Of a stretch of 64,000 nucleotides of DNA, positions 50,502-63,066 are shown piece after piece. A program made the position numbers and the translations under genes. Below the pieces are notes generated by a model. It was given only the letters and a program-made list of their open reading frames with translations. It made no database searches and was not told the DNA's origin. The first letter of the stretch is position 1; each line of letters opens with the position of its first letter. Where the stretch lies: positions 83,414 to 147,413 of the forward strand of contig CAKAEH010000178.1 in the NCBI GenBank assembly GCA_916381525.1, in the 5' to 3' direction. This DNA is from Cercopithifilaria johnstoni (lineage: Eukaryota; Nematoda; Chromadorea; Rhabditida; Onchocercidae).

Positions 50502-53500
50502 ATGGGATCCGGCTCGGTTTATTTTTTCCTTCTAATTCTTATCATTATCGACCTATTCGATGTGTTTTATACACAACAATTAACTCCAATTATCGGTGGT
50601 AAATGCGATATTAACAGTCCGGAAGTACCAATTGGTGGAAAAGAAACACAATTCTTTTTGAAATGTGAGCAAAGCTTACAGTAAGTAATTTTATTATTAG
50701 TAATGAAATAGATTCAGTAATTATTTGAAATTAGAAGTTACAATCTGAAATCTTAAGACAATCTTAAGAGCCAATTTCTGCATGAAAAGCTAATGGATTA
50801 GCTTAATAGCAATTATCAATCAAATTGGATAATCGTACCTTCGAAATTAACAATGAATAGTGATAATATCTCTTAAAGAAGTTATTCTATGCATTCAGTT
50901 TTATTATATTTCTAATACAATTAGATATAATAGATTTCCAAAAATTTTAATAACATTTTAATTAATTAATTAATTTCAGCAAAAAAAAAAATGCAATCAA
51001 ATTTTAATAAAATTCAACAAATATAATAAATTCGTTTAATATAATGAATAATGGAAGTTAACATTGTTCCTTTTTTAATTTAATTAACGGAAAATAAGTA
51101 AAATCAATTTAGATCAGAAAGCGATAAAGGAGTTTGGGTAGTGAAAAGTCGTATTTTATCAACAACACCTCAAACAAGTTCTCCAGCAGCTGTAGCCACT
51201 GTACTATCATCAATCGATAATAAGCAACAATCGCAACAGTCCCCTAAATCACACAATATTATTTGTGGTAAAAGAAATTTAGAATTTATTTTTAGCGCTT
51301 TGAAATATTCAATTTTTGAAAAAAACCTTCAATGCTAATTTTTTTTTGCAGTTGTTTATAAATTATATGGCTATAATTATAGAATTAATGAGGCTAAATA
51401 GGCTAAATTAATGAAGGAATGTAATATGGTAGAGTACCGCTTTCATTGTTTTTGAATTTTTACAACAATGATTTTGTCAATAATTTTATTCTTCAGTGGA
51501 AGATAAAAATGTAAAAGATGGCGATCCGTGCTCGGTGTCATCGATATGCCTACAACAGGAACAGGGACAAATGTCATCAAATTATTTGCAATGTGATCAA
51601 ACGTAAGTGATTTAGTTGATATTATAAATGGCATCCTTGGCTTACAAAAATTTTAGTTAATTATTAATTGTGAGCAATTTCAATCCTTCCTTCTGAAAGA
51701 TTCATCATTTCTGTATCTGTTATCTGATTGATTAATTCATTTTGCTTCTGTCACTTAGGGTAAAAGCTGAAGTGTACGCAAAAAGATATAAGTAACCTCA
51801 TAATTAATGAAAAATTATTAAAATATTTAAAAGAATTGCAATATATTTTCTTAAAAATTACAAAAAAAATTCGGAAATAAACTTCAGATTAAAAATAAAT
51901 AATAATAATAATAATAACTATATGCATAATATTAGCACCAATCAATGGATGAAGAAATCCTGTTTGGATAGAAGAATGTTCAGTTTTGAGCATCAGGCCT
52001 GTATCCTACCAAACATAAGCGCATTCAAGCAAACTCGTCTTGGAACACGTAAGTTTATATAAAGTCGGCAATTTTTGTTATGCATGCGATAATTCATCCA
52101 AATTTATGCATATTTATTAATTTTGTCATTTTTTTTTCAATTTTATCAAATTCATCAGAAAATGATACTTAGTAATTATCATTATCATTTTCATTTAATC
52201 ACCAAAATTAGCATCTTCTCTTATCAACATATCAATGCTCTAAAAATTACAGAAGCTTTATAGTAGTCTGGAATCTCTCTTTCTCTCTCTCTCTCTCTCC
52301 CTATTTTCTCTCATTGTTCTAATTATTGAGCATTTTTAAAAAAATATAAATTAATTAAAATTTTTTTAAAAAACAAACAAGCACATGACTGAAAGCTATT
52401 ATCAGATTTATACATAAGATTTCCCCGAGATTCCAACACAACATCTCTTCTCCTAAACATTCACAAGCAAATACAAAAAAGACAAATGAATGGAATCAAA
52501 TTTTCAAATAATTATTTTAATCCCTTCGCTAATTAGTTTGTTAGTGGAAGGTTGTAACTTTTGTCGTTAAACATTTTAAATGTATATTAATATTGTCAAA
52601 AATAAAGGTATCATTTTAAGAATTATCTTCCCAGGTTGCATAATGCTAATTACCTCAGCAGTAAGTTCTCAAAGTATATCCCTTAGTATTTATTGCGCTT
52701 AGGTTTAAATCCTTTCGAATTGTAAGGGGAAGTCAGATATTTAGAACTTGTTGGAACTTAAATTCTAATTCATGGAAATTATTACCAGCCAGTCTCTGAA
52801 AATGCATCGATATGTTTAGACAAACGATGGCAGGGTTAGAATGAAATAATATCTCAATGGATAATGCATTATTGATCTCTTCCTTTTCTGATTTATCATC
52901 TCGAGTAATCACTCATTTTTTAATGATTACTGATGAAGAAGCATACCTGTAGCAGAAATTCATTATTCTGGAAATTTCCCAGACAACATTCGATGTTGTA
53001 ATGTATTCGACCAATAACAATTACTTCTTCACATTCTCGAAATCGCTATTTGAACAATTTGATGAAAAATAAAAAACCGACTGGTTTTTAATGAATTTTA
53101 TTTTGTCAATTCAAATGGAAATTGATGAAAGAATAAGCGCAAATATGTCGAATCTGTTCATCACGACAGGAATTTTGTTAGCAAAAAGAAAGCTTTTCGG
53201 TAAACGAAATGAGAAGCCAATGAGATCGGTGAAGAATGAAATAAAAGCGAAGCAAAACATTGAAGTACTTTTTGCAAGAAATGGACATTAAGCTTATAAA
53301 TATACAACAAAGTCCACTCATTGTTTCCCGATCAATTGTTTCAATCAATTACTATTTGTTTTGAAATACAACAAATCAGGATTGAGCAGGAAGACAAGAG
53401 TGAGAATAGAAATTTAAATTTGAAGAAAGTTTAATAAAATGAAAGGAAACTCTAGAAGCGGATAAATAAAAGCAAAAATTTAAACAGGCAAAAAGGAAAG

Positions 53501-56500
53501 AATAAAATGCTCCGTTAAGAGAGTTACTATTCTCAAAACAACCTCCGATTTACGTAAGATATCTAATCCGATTAACAATTTGAATTCTAATTGTAATCAA
53601 TTGATGATAAACATATTTATCATGATTTAGAAAATAATATGAAAAGAAAAATCGATAAATTTATCCTGTTAATGATTGTATAAATAAGGATGAAAGAGTG
53701 ATTCCTGTAGATAAGATAACTTAATTGATCAATGAAAATCTGATTCAAACAATATTCGAGTCTAATAAATGTTCCTGGAAGAAAGTGAAGATTGCTCGAA
53801 AATTAATGAAATGGGAAATGAGAATTTCTTGAAAGGATAATGATATGTTTACAGAAGAATGCGTTTGTAAGAGTACATTTTATGGAAGAAAATATTTGTG
53901 TCAGAAACCGATCCCTCAACTAATATATTGAATGAAACAAAAAATTCTTTTATTTCTTAATTTTTAAATTTAAAAGAACATAATAAAGCTTTTGTATTAT
54001 ATTTCTTTGAAATTTAATTTCCAATTAAAAACACCTGTGGAAGTTGTGAAGAGACTACAGAGTTGTGAAGAGACTACAGCTTTAACAATTATTAAAATAT
54101 TTTGGTTGATTATAGTGATATGTTAATAATCTGTCTGTGCTTTTTTTTTTTTTACTTCTCTCTATTCATCTTCTCAAAAACAAAGGATTATACCTGATCA
54201 AATCATAGTAGATAAATTATCTAATTAATGTCTTACCGCTTATTATAATAGTCAGTTGAAATCCATCTAAAGACATATAAAATGTTTCGAAAAAAATTCG
54301 TGCGAAATACAGCATAGTTTGAAAAAAGAAGCCTATAATGTTGATTAATTAAATTACAATTTTATCATGATTTTATCACGATCATATAAACATAAACAGC
54401 GAATATAGGTGTCATTTATTCACAAATTCAGATCATTATGCGCAGTCAGCACCAAGATCGTTGAATGATATTGCATGTACATTTACACAATGTTCTCAGA
54501 ATAACCCGTGCCATCGCGGAACATGCAATAACGGCTATTGCTGCACGTCATCCAGTGGTAAATCGTATACTTTTTTTTGCTACTAAAATAATTTCATTTT
54601 TAACTTTGGAAATTAAAACAAGTAATTAATTTCTAAAATGTTCTGAATAATTAAAATTTGAATACTAGTTGAAGCACTAGTTTGACCATTTAATGCACTT
54701 TCATATCAAATTCAAATGAACAATTTTGATAAATTAAATACCGCTTGATTTTTTTAGCTTAAATCTAGCCAGAATACGCTAATTACACCTTTTAATTAAG
54801 CTTTTATAGGATTTTTTTAAAACTTCCCAGATATATAATTTTGAGGTATAATGTATTGGAACAAAAATTTTCTTTCAACTATATCAAGAAAATCGAGAAA
54901 AAAAAACTCAAAATTTATCATTCTAATGATATGATACAAATTATCAACTACTAAGAATGTTGGATGTTCGTTCAGTGAAAGGTGTGAGCAAATAATTATT
55001 TGTCGAAATTCGTTTACATAATGTAATTGTGTCAAAAATTTCATATAGCAGATTATCACCCCGAAGTTCCGTTTAATGAATCAGCAAGACTAATATTGTT
55101 GATTATTATAAATTACAATTGTTTTATGCAAATTAAACATATCAATCAAGGTGTCCCGTTCACAAACAATCCTTATGCTACACCACCACTCTATCACCAA
55201 CAGCCACTTCACACCAATCAATTCCCATTTTCAATGCTACCAGCATATAATCATATTGCTTTTAGTAAGTTTTTATGAAATTCATTCACTCGAACTTCTT
55301 TCATAATATTTTATATATTTTAATTTAATACTGAAAAAATTACTTTTGTTGTAAAATTTATAGCGAATTTTTTGTTTACTCTAAACTTTCATATTCTTCA
55401 CAATTTCAAGATTCTTTCAAATTGGATGCATAATTAACAAAAACGAAAGTTTAAGTTTAAATTGAGAAATTCTAATTTGAGAAATTAAAAATTAAAGATG
55501 GATGCGCAAATGGTGGATCACCGGCTGGAACATGTATTAATATGCGTTGCGCTCGCGGATATGTTTGTTCACCGGGTAACATCTGCTGTCCATCAAGTGA
55601 TTATGGAACAGCGATAAGTGGCAGCACTGCTAATCCAATGAAAAATCCATTTCGTATGTTCAATTATTTTTCTTTATTATATTAAGGTGAAAGATGAAAG
55701 AATATACTACGTAGAAAATATATGTTTAACAGTTGTTTTCGAATCTCAAACAGTCGGATAAAAGGGAGCGATTGAGAATGACAGGTACCATTTTACTTTC
55801 AGTCAAACATTCACAAACTCGGTTATTTGATTTGACGATTTTTAACACAAATTAATTAAAACGTATTTCATTTTATCAAATTATTCCCATATCGATTGTT
55901 TCATTACTGTTTATGTTAAGCGATTTGTAACTAACTACCTGTTCAAATATTTTTCCAACAATTAGCACGAAATGAGGAAAATGACAATCTCTGTCGGATT
56001 TAATTAATTTTGATTTCGTGGTAGATTAAAAAGGAAAATTATTGGGGGAAATTTCAATAACGAAAATTTCATCCTTTTATTGTTTCATTGAAATGTGACA
56101 AAAATTTCATTTTTCATCTTTCCAGCAATTTGGGAAATAAAGTGATGAATTATTTTGTTGGAAAAAATAAATTTCAGTTTGCACAGATGGAACCCAAGCA
56201 GCAGGGGCTTGTATTCTTGGCCAATGTGGTTCTTCATTTACATGCATGAACGGTATGATCCGTTTCTTCATTTCACCAATGATGAAATAAGCCTAGCTAG
56301 CCTAGCTGAAAACAGATATAATCTAATTTTTATATTCATCTTGCATATCACTTTTTATTCTGAACAATTGAACTGTTGCAAAGGAAAAACAGAGTGTGTA
56401 AAAGAAAATTTAAATAATATTACATGATGAAATCATTAATAAATGTTAGCAATAGTATTTAAATTTAATTTTAATATTATTACAATTTGGTATTTTCGAA

Positions 56501-58564
56501 AGTCAAAAAGAATAATTTAATTATTTCTATCCATCATATTGTTTTTGTTTCATGTCATTTGTTTGTCTCGACATTCATAATTTTATAATTAATTGTCGAA
56601 TCAAATTAAACAAAATCAATTAACCATACTTAACCATACGAATTTAACCATACTTAATTGGTATTATGAAAGCGAAAAATATGAAACTATACTGAAATTT
56701 AAAACGGTTGGAAGATAGAAAATAATATGTCGGGTTCATTAGCATTGTTAACTTTTTGACTAATTGCTGAATGACTGACTTTACGAATGATACTGTAAAT
56801 TTCATTATTAAAAATTGTGATATTTAATAGACTAACAAAAGATCAGTGACTAAACAAAAAAGCATCAGTTATGATAGATTAGTTATGATAGTTATGATAG
56901 ATTTAATTATTTCATCTTATTTTCTCAATTTTAGGTTTATGCTGTAATATAACAAGTAATACACCTCGGTGTCTTGATGGTTTTCCATCTGCTGGTGCAT
57001 GTATTTTTGGACAATGTGGTACGGGTTTTGTTTGCACCACCGGGAATTTGTGCTGTTTGACGAACACTATCGCTAATATCATACCTGGTACATTAAACTT
57101 TAATTTTATATATCAAGATTACTTGCAAAATTGCAATCATGCGAAAAAATATCGTATGTTAATATTTGGTTGATTTAGACGAGAGATTAAAAAAGTAAAA
57201 AATATATTTTTATATTTTCTTAATTTTCAAAAATTAACTGCTTTAGGGATGTGTCCAAATAATGGTGCATCGATCGGCATTTGCATCAATGGCTTATGTC
57301 CAACTGGTCATACATGTGTAAATGGTCAATGCTGCCCACAAAATGTTAATACAACTTTCCGTTGCTCCAATATTAATTACGCTCTTGGACCGTGTGTTGC
57401 TGATCAATGTCCAGATGGTGGTTTTCAATGCGATACAACAACAAATTCTTGCTGTCCAGTGACGGATCCTGTCGGTCCATGCGTCGAGCCAGGTTATTTT
57501 CTAGAGTATCATATAATTTAAAGAAAACGACAATTCTTTTGAATAAAAGATTACATAAAATACTTTTTTCAATGATACCATTATTAAACAATTCGCAGCT
57601 TAGATAAATTATTATATTGCATAATTAAGCGTCAATTTTATGTCAATTAAGAAACGCACATCTCTTCTTCAAACAAATCAATTACTTTACGTAGAATAAC
57701 TAGTTATCAGTAATGATCGATCATCAATGCTCATTGCAGATTATAAATGTGAAATTTAATCCATGTTAATGGAGTTTCATAGTCTTTGTTTTTAATGCTT
57801 CTATATTTATTTACATACTGCAGATGACCAGTGTCCAGCTGGTAATAAATGTTTCAAAGAAGGTGCAACTCCTCTATGTTACAAAGAATGCGATGGTCGA
57901 GGAACGATATCTAGTTCTCCGGTAGATGGAACATGTCCAACAGAAACTACTTTGATTTTCGGTTCTTGCTGTACCTTAAAAGCACGATTGTATAATCCAA
58001 TACAAACATCATTCCTTTCTGAAAGACATGCTGATCACTATTCATGGCCTACTTCTTCTGGTGAAATCCTTAAAATAAATTTTAAAAACTGGCGATAACT
58101 TTAAATTTTAGAAACAATCCAAACAGTTAATTTTAGAAACAATCCAAACAGCATTCTGGAACTTAGATAAAAATGAAATTTTATTCAAAATTTTATCACA
58201 AAGTATATTTTCAGGAATTAGATCATGTCCGGATCATACCGGACCTATAAGTGCCTGTATAAATGGTCAATGTGGATACGGTTATCAGTGCTACAACAAT
58301 GTTTGCTGTCTTCCGCAATACACCAATATGATGCTTCCATTTTCTCCAACAAGTAAAAATCATTTAGTTTACTCTATAATCACTTCAAATTCATATATTT
58401 TAAAATTCAAAAATTGAATCCTATTTGATTCATGTTCAACATTTGTCATTCGAAGGAAACATTATTTGTAGAATCAAAAGAGGACTTGAAGAAGGAAGGA
58501 TTAGTGCAATATTTTCCTATTGATATTAAACTTTCTCATTTCATCTCCTAATAATAATAATAAT

Positions 58565-58610
<46 letters not shown>

Positions 58611-59544
58611 CTCTATTGATATTTTAGATCAAATTATTATCATTTCTCAAAAAATAAATTAACAAATTGTTTTATTATACAACTTCATTTGCTTCCATTG
58701 CATTCTTTTCAATTTAAATATAATTTTACAATAACAATCTTTTTTGACAAGAATGATAGGAATGAATTGATCCCATTTCTTTTTAGGCTTTTTTCTTCAA
58801 GTTCATTCTTCAAAGGAATTCAAAAGTGAAAATGTAATTGCAGCACTAAGGCCAATAGGTAGCTCATGTGAATTTACGCAGCAATGTATGAGCTCCATGG
58901 AAGGCTTGTCAATTTGTGAATTAGGTGTATGCAGGTGTTTGCCAGGTGCTCAATTCAATGGATTTGCTTGTGTTAGACGTTTTAGTTAGTTTTCGTTTCA
59001 TTCCTTTCCAATTTCTTTCTCTAACATACTCATAGAAATTCGTAAATTTAGACAAGAATTTCTTGTAATTCTCTTATGATTTAGCACTATTTGTTTGCAA
59101 GTAATTCAGACGAAAGATTCCTGATAGTTCCCATATGACACAGTAATTCTCGGTGTAATTTCAACAAATTGAGAGATAATTTGAATGATAAAAATATCAG
59201 CTTTGCAGTTTATCATTGATATGTTATCAGCATTGGTTTGTAAATGTTTGTAATTGCCAATTTTGCTGAATTTCAAAATTAAATTTCATTTTGCATATAA
59301 ATGTTCCCGAAAATTTTAAGCAATTTTTTTTTTTGCTTTATATTACTCAATATATTAGGTAGAAGTAGGCCAATATATTAAGGCTATTTTAATTACAAAT
59401 TTTAATTTAATTAAATGCTACTAATTGTTTTTGGTATTGATGCATTGTTTATTGTTTGCAGATGCACTACTGAACGATGAAGTGCAATCATCCGCAGATG
59501 GTACCTCAATAGATGAATCTGATATAGTAACAGCTGATAGTTAA
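50502..59544 (+). CDS. Secreted cysteine-rich protein with lustrin repeats and an EB-like module
   Basis: Fourteen exons: 50502-50680, 51113-51267, 51497-51602, 51936-52048, 54432-54557, 55049-55264, 55498-55653, 56178-56252, 56935-57087, 57247-57492, 57824-58060, 58215-58352, 58787-58984 and 59462-59544, all in phase, for 726 residues. The ATG at 50502 opens a signal peptide (GSVYFFLLILIIIDLFDVFY). The N-terminal part has paired cysteines, and SNYLQCDQTTNQWMKKSC then FSFEHQAC recalls a chitin-binding CBM14 pattern. At least seven lustrin-type repeats follow, each like GASIGICINGLCPTGHTC then NGQCC, mostly one per exon or shared by neighbours. Exon 13 carries an EB-like module (CEFTQQCMSSMEGLSICE, then CRCLPG). 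The C-terminal 27 residues are acidic and lack a membrane anchor. The protein is presumably secreted, perhaps to cuticle or eggshell (inference). Exon 6 could instead start at 55151, losing an Ile-rich stretch, in the same phase. Confidence 0.93.
52274..52301. repeat. (CT)n microsatellite in an intron
   Basis: CT repeat inside the 2.4-kb fourth intron of the lustrin-repeat gene. That intron holds no other supported feature. Confidence 0.88.
58549..58610. repeat. (AAT)n microsatellite in an intron
   Basis: About 62 bases of AAT units with one TAAT phase shift, inside the intron before the EB-like exon of the lustrin-repeat gene. Confidence 0.9.
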
Positions 59545-59550
59545 GTTAAC

Positions 59551-59556
59551 AATAAA
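59551..59556 (+). terminator. Poly(A) signal of the lustrin-repeat gene
   Basis: AATAAA seven bases after the stop codon. Further AATAAA copies occur downstream, but this is the closest canonical one. Confidence 0.5.
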
Positions 59557-61937
59557 ATTGTTTTTTTATCACAATGATTTTCCGCTTCCACACATTCCCC
59601 AGTTTTTCTTTTTCAATATTTTTTACAAATGCACATACCTATGTTATCTCAATAAATATGATATGATACCCAATTAGGCGAATGTTAAATTATCAGCAAT
59701 TTTTATTCAATTCAACTCTTTAGCAAAAATTTGCTGACATCTCATTAATTTGATTTTACATTAATAAAATTTTTTTAATTAATTAATTTTGCATATAAAT
59801 CTAATTTAATTCTTTTTTTTTCAATAAAGTATTCATTTTCTTTTGAACTATAAAAATATATATGTTCAACGAAATGTAAAACAATAAAATTAATGGAATG
59901 AATAAAACTTTATCGCAATATTAATTTTAATTTAATCAAAATGAAAAAAAAACAAATAAAACTTTATTATTTCATATTTATATTTTAATTGAGATCATTT
60001 CACTATTTCTATCGCAAATTTTGAAAAGTAAAATTGAATGATTAAGTTGAAAATAATGATAACAAATGATTATAATAAAATAATGATAACAAATGATTAT
60101 AATATTTAAAATTAAGTGATTATAATATTTAAAATTATTTAAAATTAAATTTCCCTGCATTGGTTTCAATGCAAAATATATATGATAATGATAACGCATT
60201 GTTATGAAATATCATTATCATATATTTCAATATTTCTGATATCTTTGAAGAAATTGAACGATATTATCAAGGATGTAATTCTCTTAATGTGATTTAATTT
60301 TCAAGAATAAAATTTTGTAAATTTTTACATCTTCGAGAATAACTTGCAATATGACAATTGAATTATCAATGGATAGAATTATTAATTAATTGATTAAATC
60401 TAACTAACTCTAAATTACCATGCAATAAGCTTACATTCCAAATTTAGCATGAAATTAATTTAATCCAAAATCTAAGTCTTTCTTCACAATTTCTTTAAAA
60501 ATTATGCAAATGAAATGCTTTTTTTGTCACTATTGAAATTAATTTTTATTTTCATATAGCAAAAAAAAAATGATAAAATATGAAATTTACAGAAAGAAAG
60601 AAAATAGAAAGATATTAATTATTAGTATAAACTAAGCATTTAATTAGCATAATTTTAATTCATAAAAATTTATTTTAACAAGATGAATATTATTGATGTG
60701 AAAGATTTATGTTCAGAATTATCCTCTAACAACAATTTTATATTTCGATAAAGCTAATACCAATTATACATTTGTCATTAAAATATCATTCTATCATTTC
60801 TTGTTGAATAATTCTTTTTCGTTTCTTTTGAATTATCAAGCGAAACTAATTGCTTTCTCGTAATAATAATTATTATATGGGATATTATTTTGTACTGATA
60901 AATAACTTTCATCATATTTTTTCAATACATTGTTTGTACGTTTAAAGCATATGCTACGGCTATTATCGGAAATTATAAACTACATTTCTTTTGATTCATA
61001 TCAACCGTAGTAATTTTTTATTTCGAATTTAATGATGATGATGAATGTTTGTTGGAGAGAAAAGAAGAGAGAAGTAAAAGAGGAAGCGAATGATAAATGG
61101 CTATAAAATATTGTATGGAAAAGAAAAGAGAAAGGATGAAAATTAAAAATAAAACAAATATGATTGTAACAGCATCAGGTAACAACAACAACATAGCATA
61201 AATTATATAACATGAATTTACCCTCTTTTTTTCCTTTCTAAAAGCAGTTATGTAAATTAGTAGGTATGATATGAAGGAAAAAAGCAGAAAGTGAAAGCAG
61301 GTGATAAATTCAAAATAAAATAAACCATTTTAATTGGATAAGTTTTATTTTAAAATATCTTTTAGTTCTTTAAAGGTAAGGCTTACTTGAAATATTCAAT
61401 TTGTTTGTAACACTTTCTATCTTTCTTTCTCTTCTAAATGCTTTCTTCTTTCCAGGCCTATTTTAAGGCCTATTTTACTTCTTTCTTCTTATTCTTCACA
61501 TTTTGTAGTAAAATGAAAAAAAGAGATGTAATGTTAATTGAAATTTTGAAAGGTAAAAAATTAAAAGAAATGCCTTAATATATTACTATAGATAATATAT
61601 TCAATCCCTTTTTTCCCACAGGTATAATATAAGTGTTTAAAATTATATTGAAAAATTCGTCATCTATTATAGTCTGATCGCCGTCGGAATACAAATTTTC
61701 ATTATTCTCATGCAGTTAATGATTTAAAGACAAAAGTTTGAAACTTTCATTTCTTTGTTTTATTTTGATTATTATTAGTGAAATATATCTTATTCTATCT
61801 TATCATTTTTAAACAATCTTTTATATCAATGTTAGCGAATAGATTTGCAAAATTTTAAATGATATTCGTAAAACAAAAAAAAAAAAACAAAAGAAGAAAT
61901 TATTCAAATTTTATTGATTTTAGATTAAAATTCATCT
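59557..61937. other. AT-rich intergenic stretch
   Basis: I see no gene. It includes short tandem duplications near 60035-60140 (AATGATAACAAATGATTATA repeated) and purine-rich patches near 61060-61110. It presumably holds the promoter of the neuropeptide gene, but no motif can be named. Confidence 0.5.
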
Positions 61938-62974
61938 ATGAATGATCATCGGGTAAGTATGCTAATAGTAATACTTACAATTATGTTTTGTGTTATGTCA
62001 CACTGTTCGTTTGCTAATGCAATAACTTATGAACAGATTTATCATCATTATCCAGCACTTTCACAATATCGATCTAAACCATATTCAGGTTTATTTTCTA
62101 TTTTATTTTTTAGGTTACTGTAATCGATTAATAAGTTAGAAAAGTAATACATTATAATTATTCATTCTTTAGAGAATTTTTATAATTTTTAATTAACAAA
62201 TAAACGAAGAAATTTATTTGCAAACAAATAGAAATGAGAAAAATTTAATTTTAAAAATTTCCAAATTTTGAAATATTTTTTCTTTTGAGAAAATAAAATT
62301 CAGATTAGTTTTTTTTTTTTTAATGCATTAAAATATTTCCATAATTATAAGAATTAATTAAAGGTAAGTAATATCAACGAAATTAATTAACATTGCTAAT
62401 GCAATATTATCGATAAAGAAATTAAAATTTAGATAATTTTGAACGAAATACATTAATGTATTTCGAAGTTTTTCTTTACACTAAAACATGAAAATATTAG
62501 CAATTATAAATTTTAACAAAATTTATTTTTATATTTTTTAAAATTAAAGAAATTAAAAAGTTTTAACAAAATGCTGCAATATTTCCAGAATGGTTATTAT
62601 TCAATTCTTCTCTTTCAACTTATGCATAAATCAATAAATTCGCTCAAATTTATTGCTAAGAAAAAAGATTTCTTTTTGAATTCCATCAAAACAGTATGTC
62701 GTAGCAGCAAAAAGTGCAATTAAAATATTTAACATTTAATGACAGTTTCAGGGAAGGCCTTAATATTCAATTTTACGAATTACATCAAAGTAATTAGCAT
62801 CACTATGCAACTTCATTTATTACAGCAAAACGAGCAAATTTCGATTTCATTCGATTTAATCGTGGCCAAAGAACCAGTCCACCAACGTACGATTATATCC
62901 GTTTTGGAAAAAGATCATCTGAATTTAAGAGTAATCGAAATTTTGAACGAGCAGTTTGGCAAAAGAATTGCTAA
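61938..62974 (+). CDS. flp-25: FMRFamide-like neuropeptide precursor, flp-25-like
   Basis: Two exons, 61938-62088 and 62826-62974, join at G/CA to give 99 residues. The N-terminus is a signal peptide (MLIVILTIMFCVMSHCSFANA from Met-8; Met-1 is seven codons upstream). A propeptide ITYEQIYHHYPALSQYRS then leads to a dibasic site, SAKR. After it comes ANFDFIRFNRGQR and then TSPPTYDYIRFGKR, followed by a short tail ending in WQKNC. The second peptide, ending YDYIRF with a Gly-Lys-Arg amidation and cleavage signal, matches the C. elegans FLP-25 peptide type (ASYDYIRF-amide). The first corresponds in place to DYDFVRF-amide but has Asn where the amide-donor Gly should be. Exon 2 lies in a different frame from the longer open frame at the same place, so ORF calling hides it. 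Acceptor TTATTACAG and donor TTCAG/GTTTAT are good. AATAAA lies at 63040-63045. Confidence 0.87.
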
Positions 62975-63039
62975 CAGTTTATTCAAATATCTCGAATATT
63001 GGGAATAATTTTATGCATACATTTCATATTTTTGTTTCT

Positions 63040-63045
63040 AATAAA
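63040..63045 (+). terminator. Poly(A) signal of the neuropeptide gene
   Basis: AATAAA 66 bases after the stop; a second AATAAA lies at 63061-63066. Confidence 0.5.
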
Positions 63046-63066
63046 TAATGTTAATGTTTTAATAAA

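Noticed and set aside
53091..53291. Possible neuropeptide (AKRKLFGKR) in an intron of the lustrin gene
   Set aside because: There is no signal peptide, only one short candidate peptide, and the frame sits inside a large intron of a well-supported gene.
62739..63008. 89-codon frame over the second neuropeptide exon
   Set aside because: It is out of frame with the spliced precursor. The IRFGKR frame joined to the signal peptide explains the same bases better.
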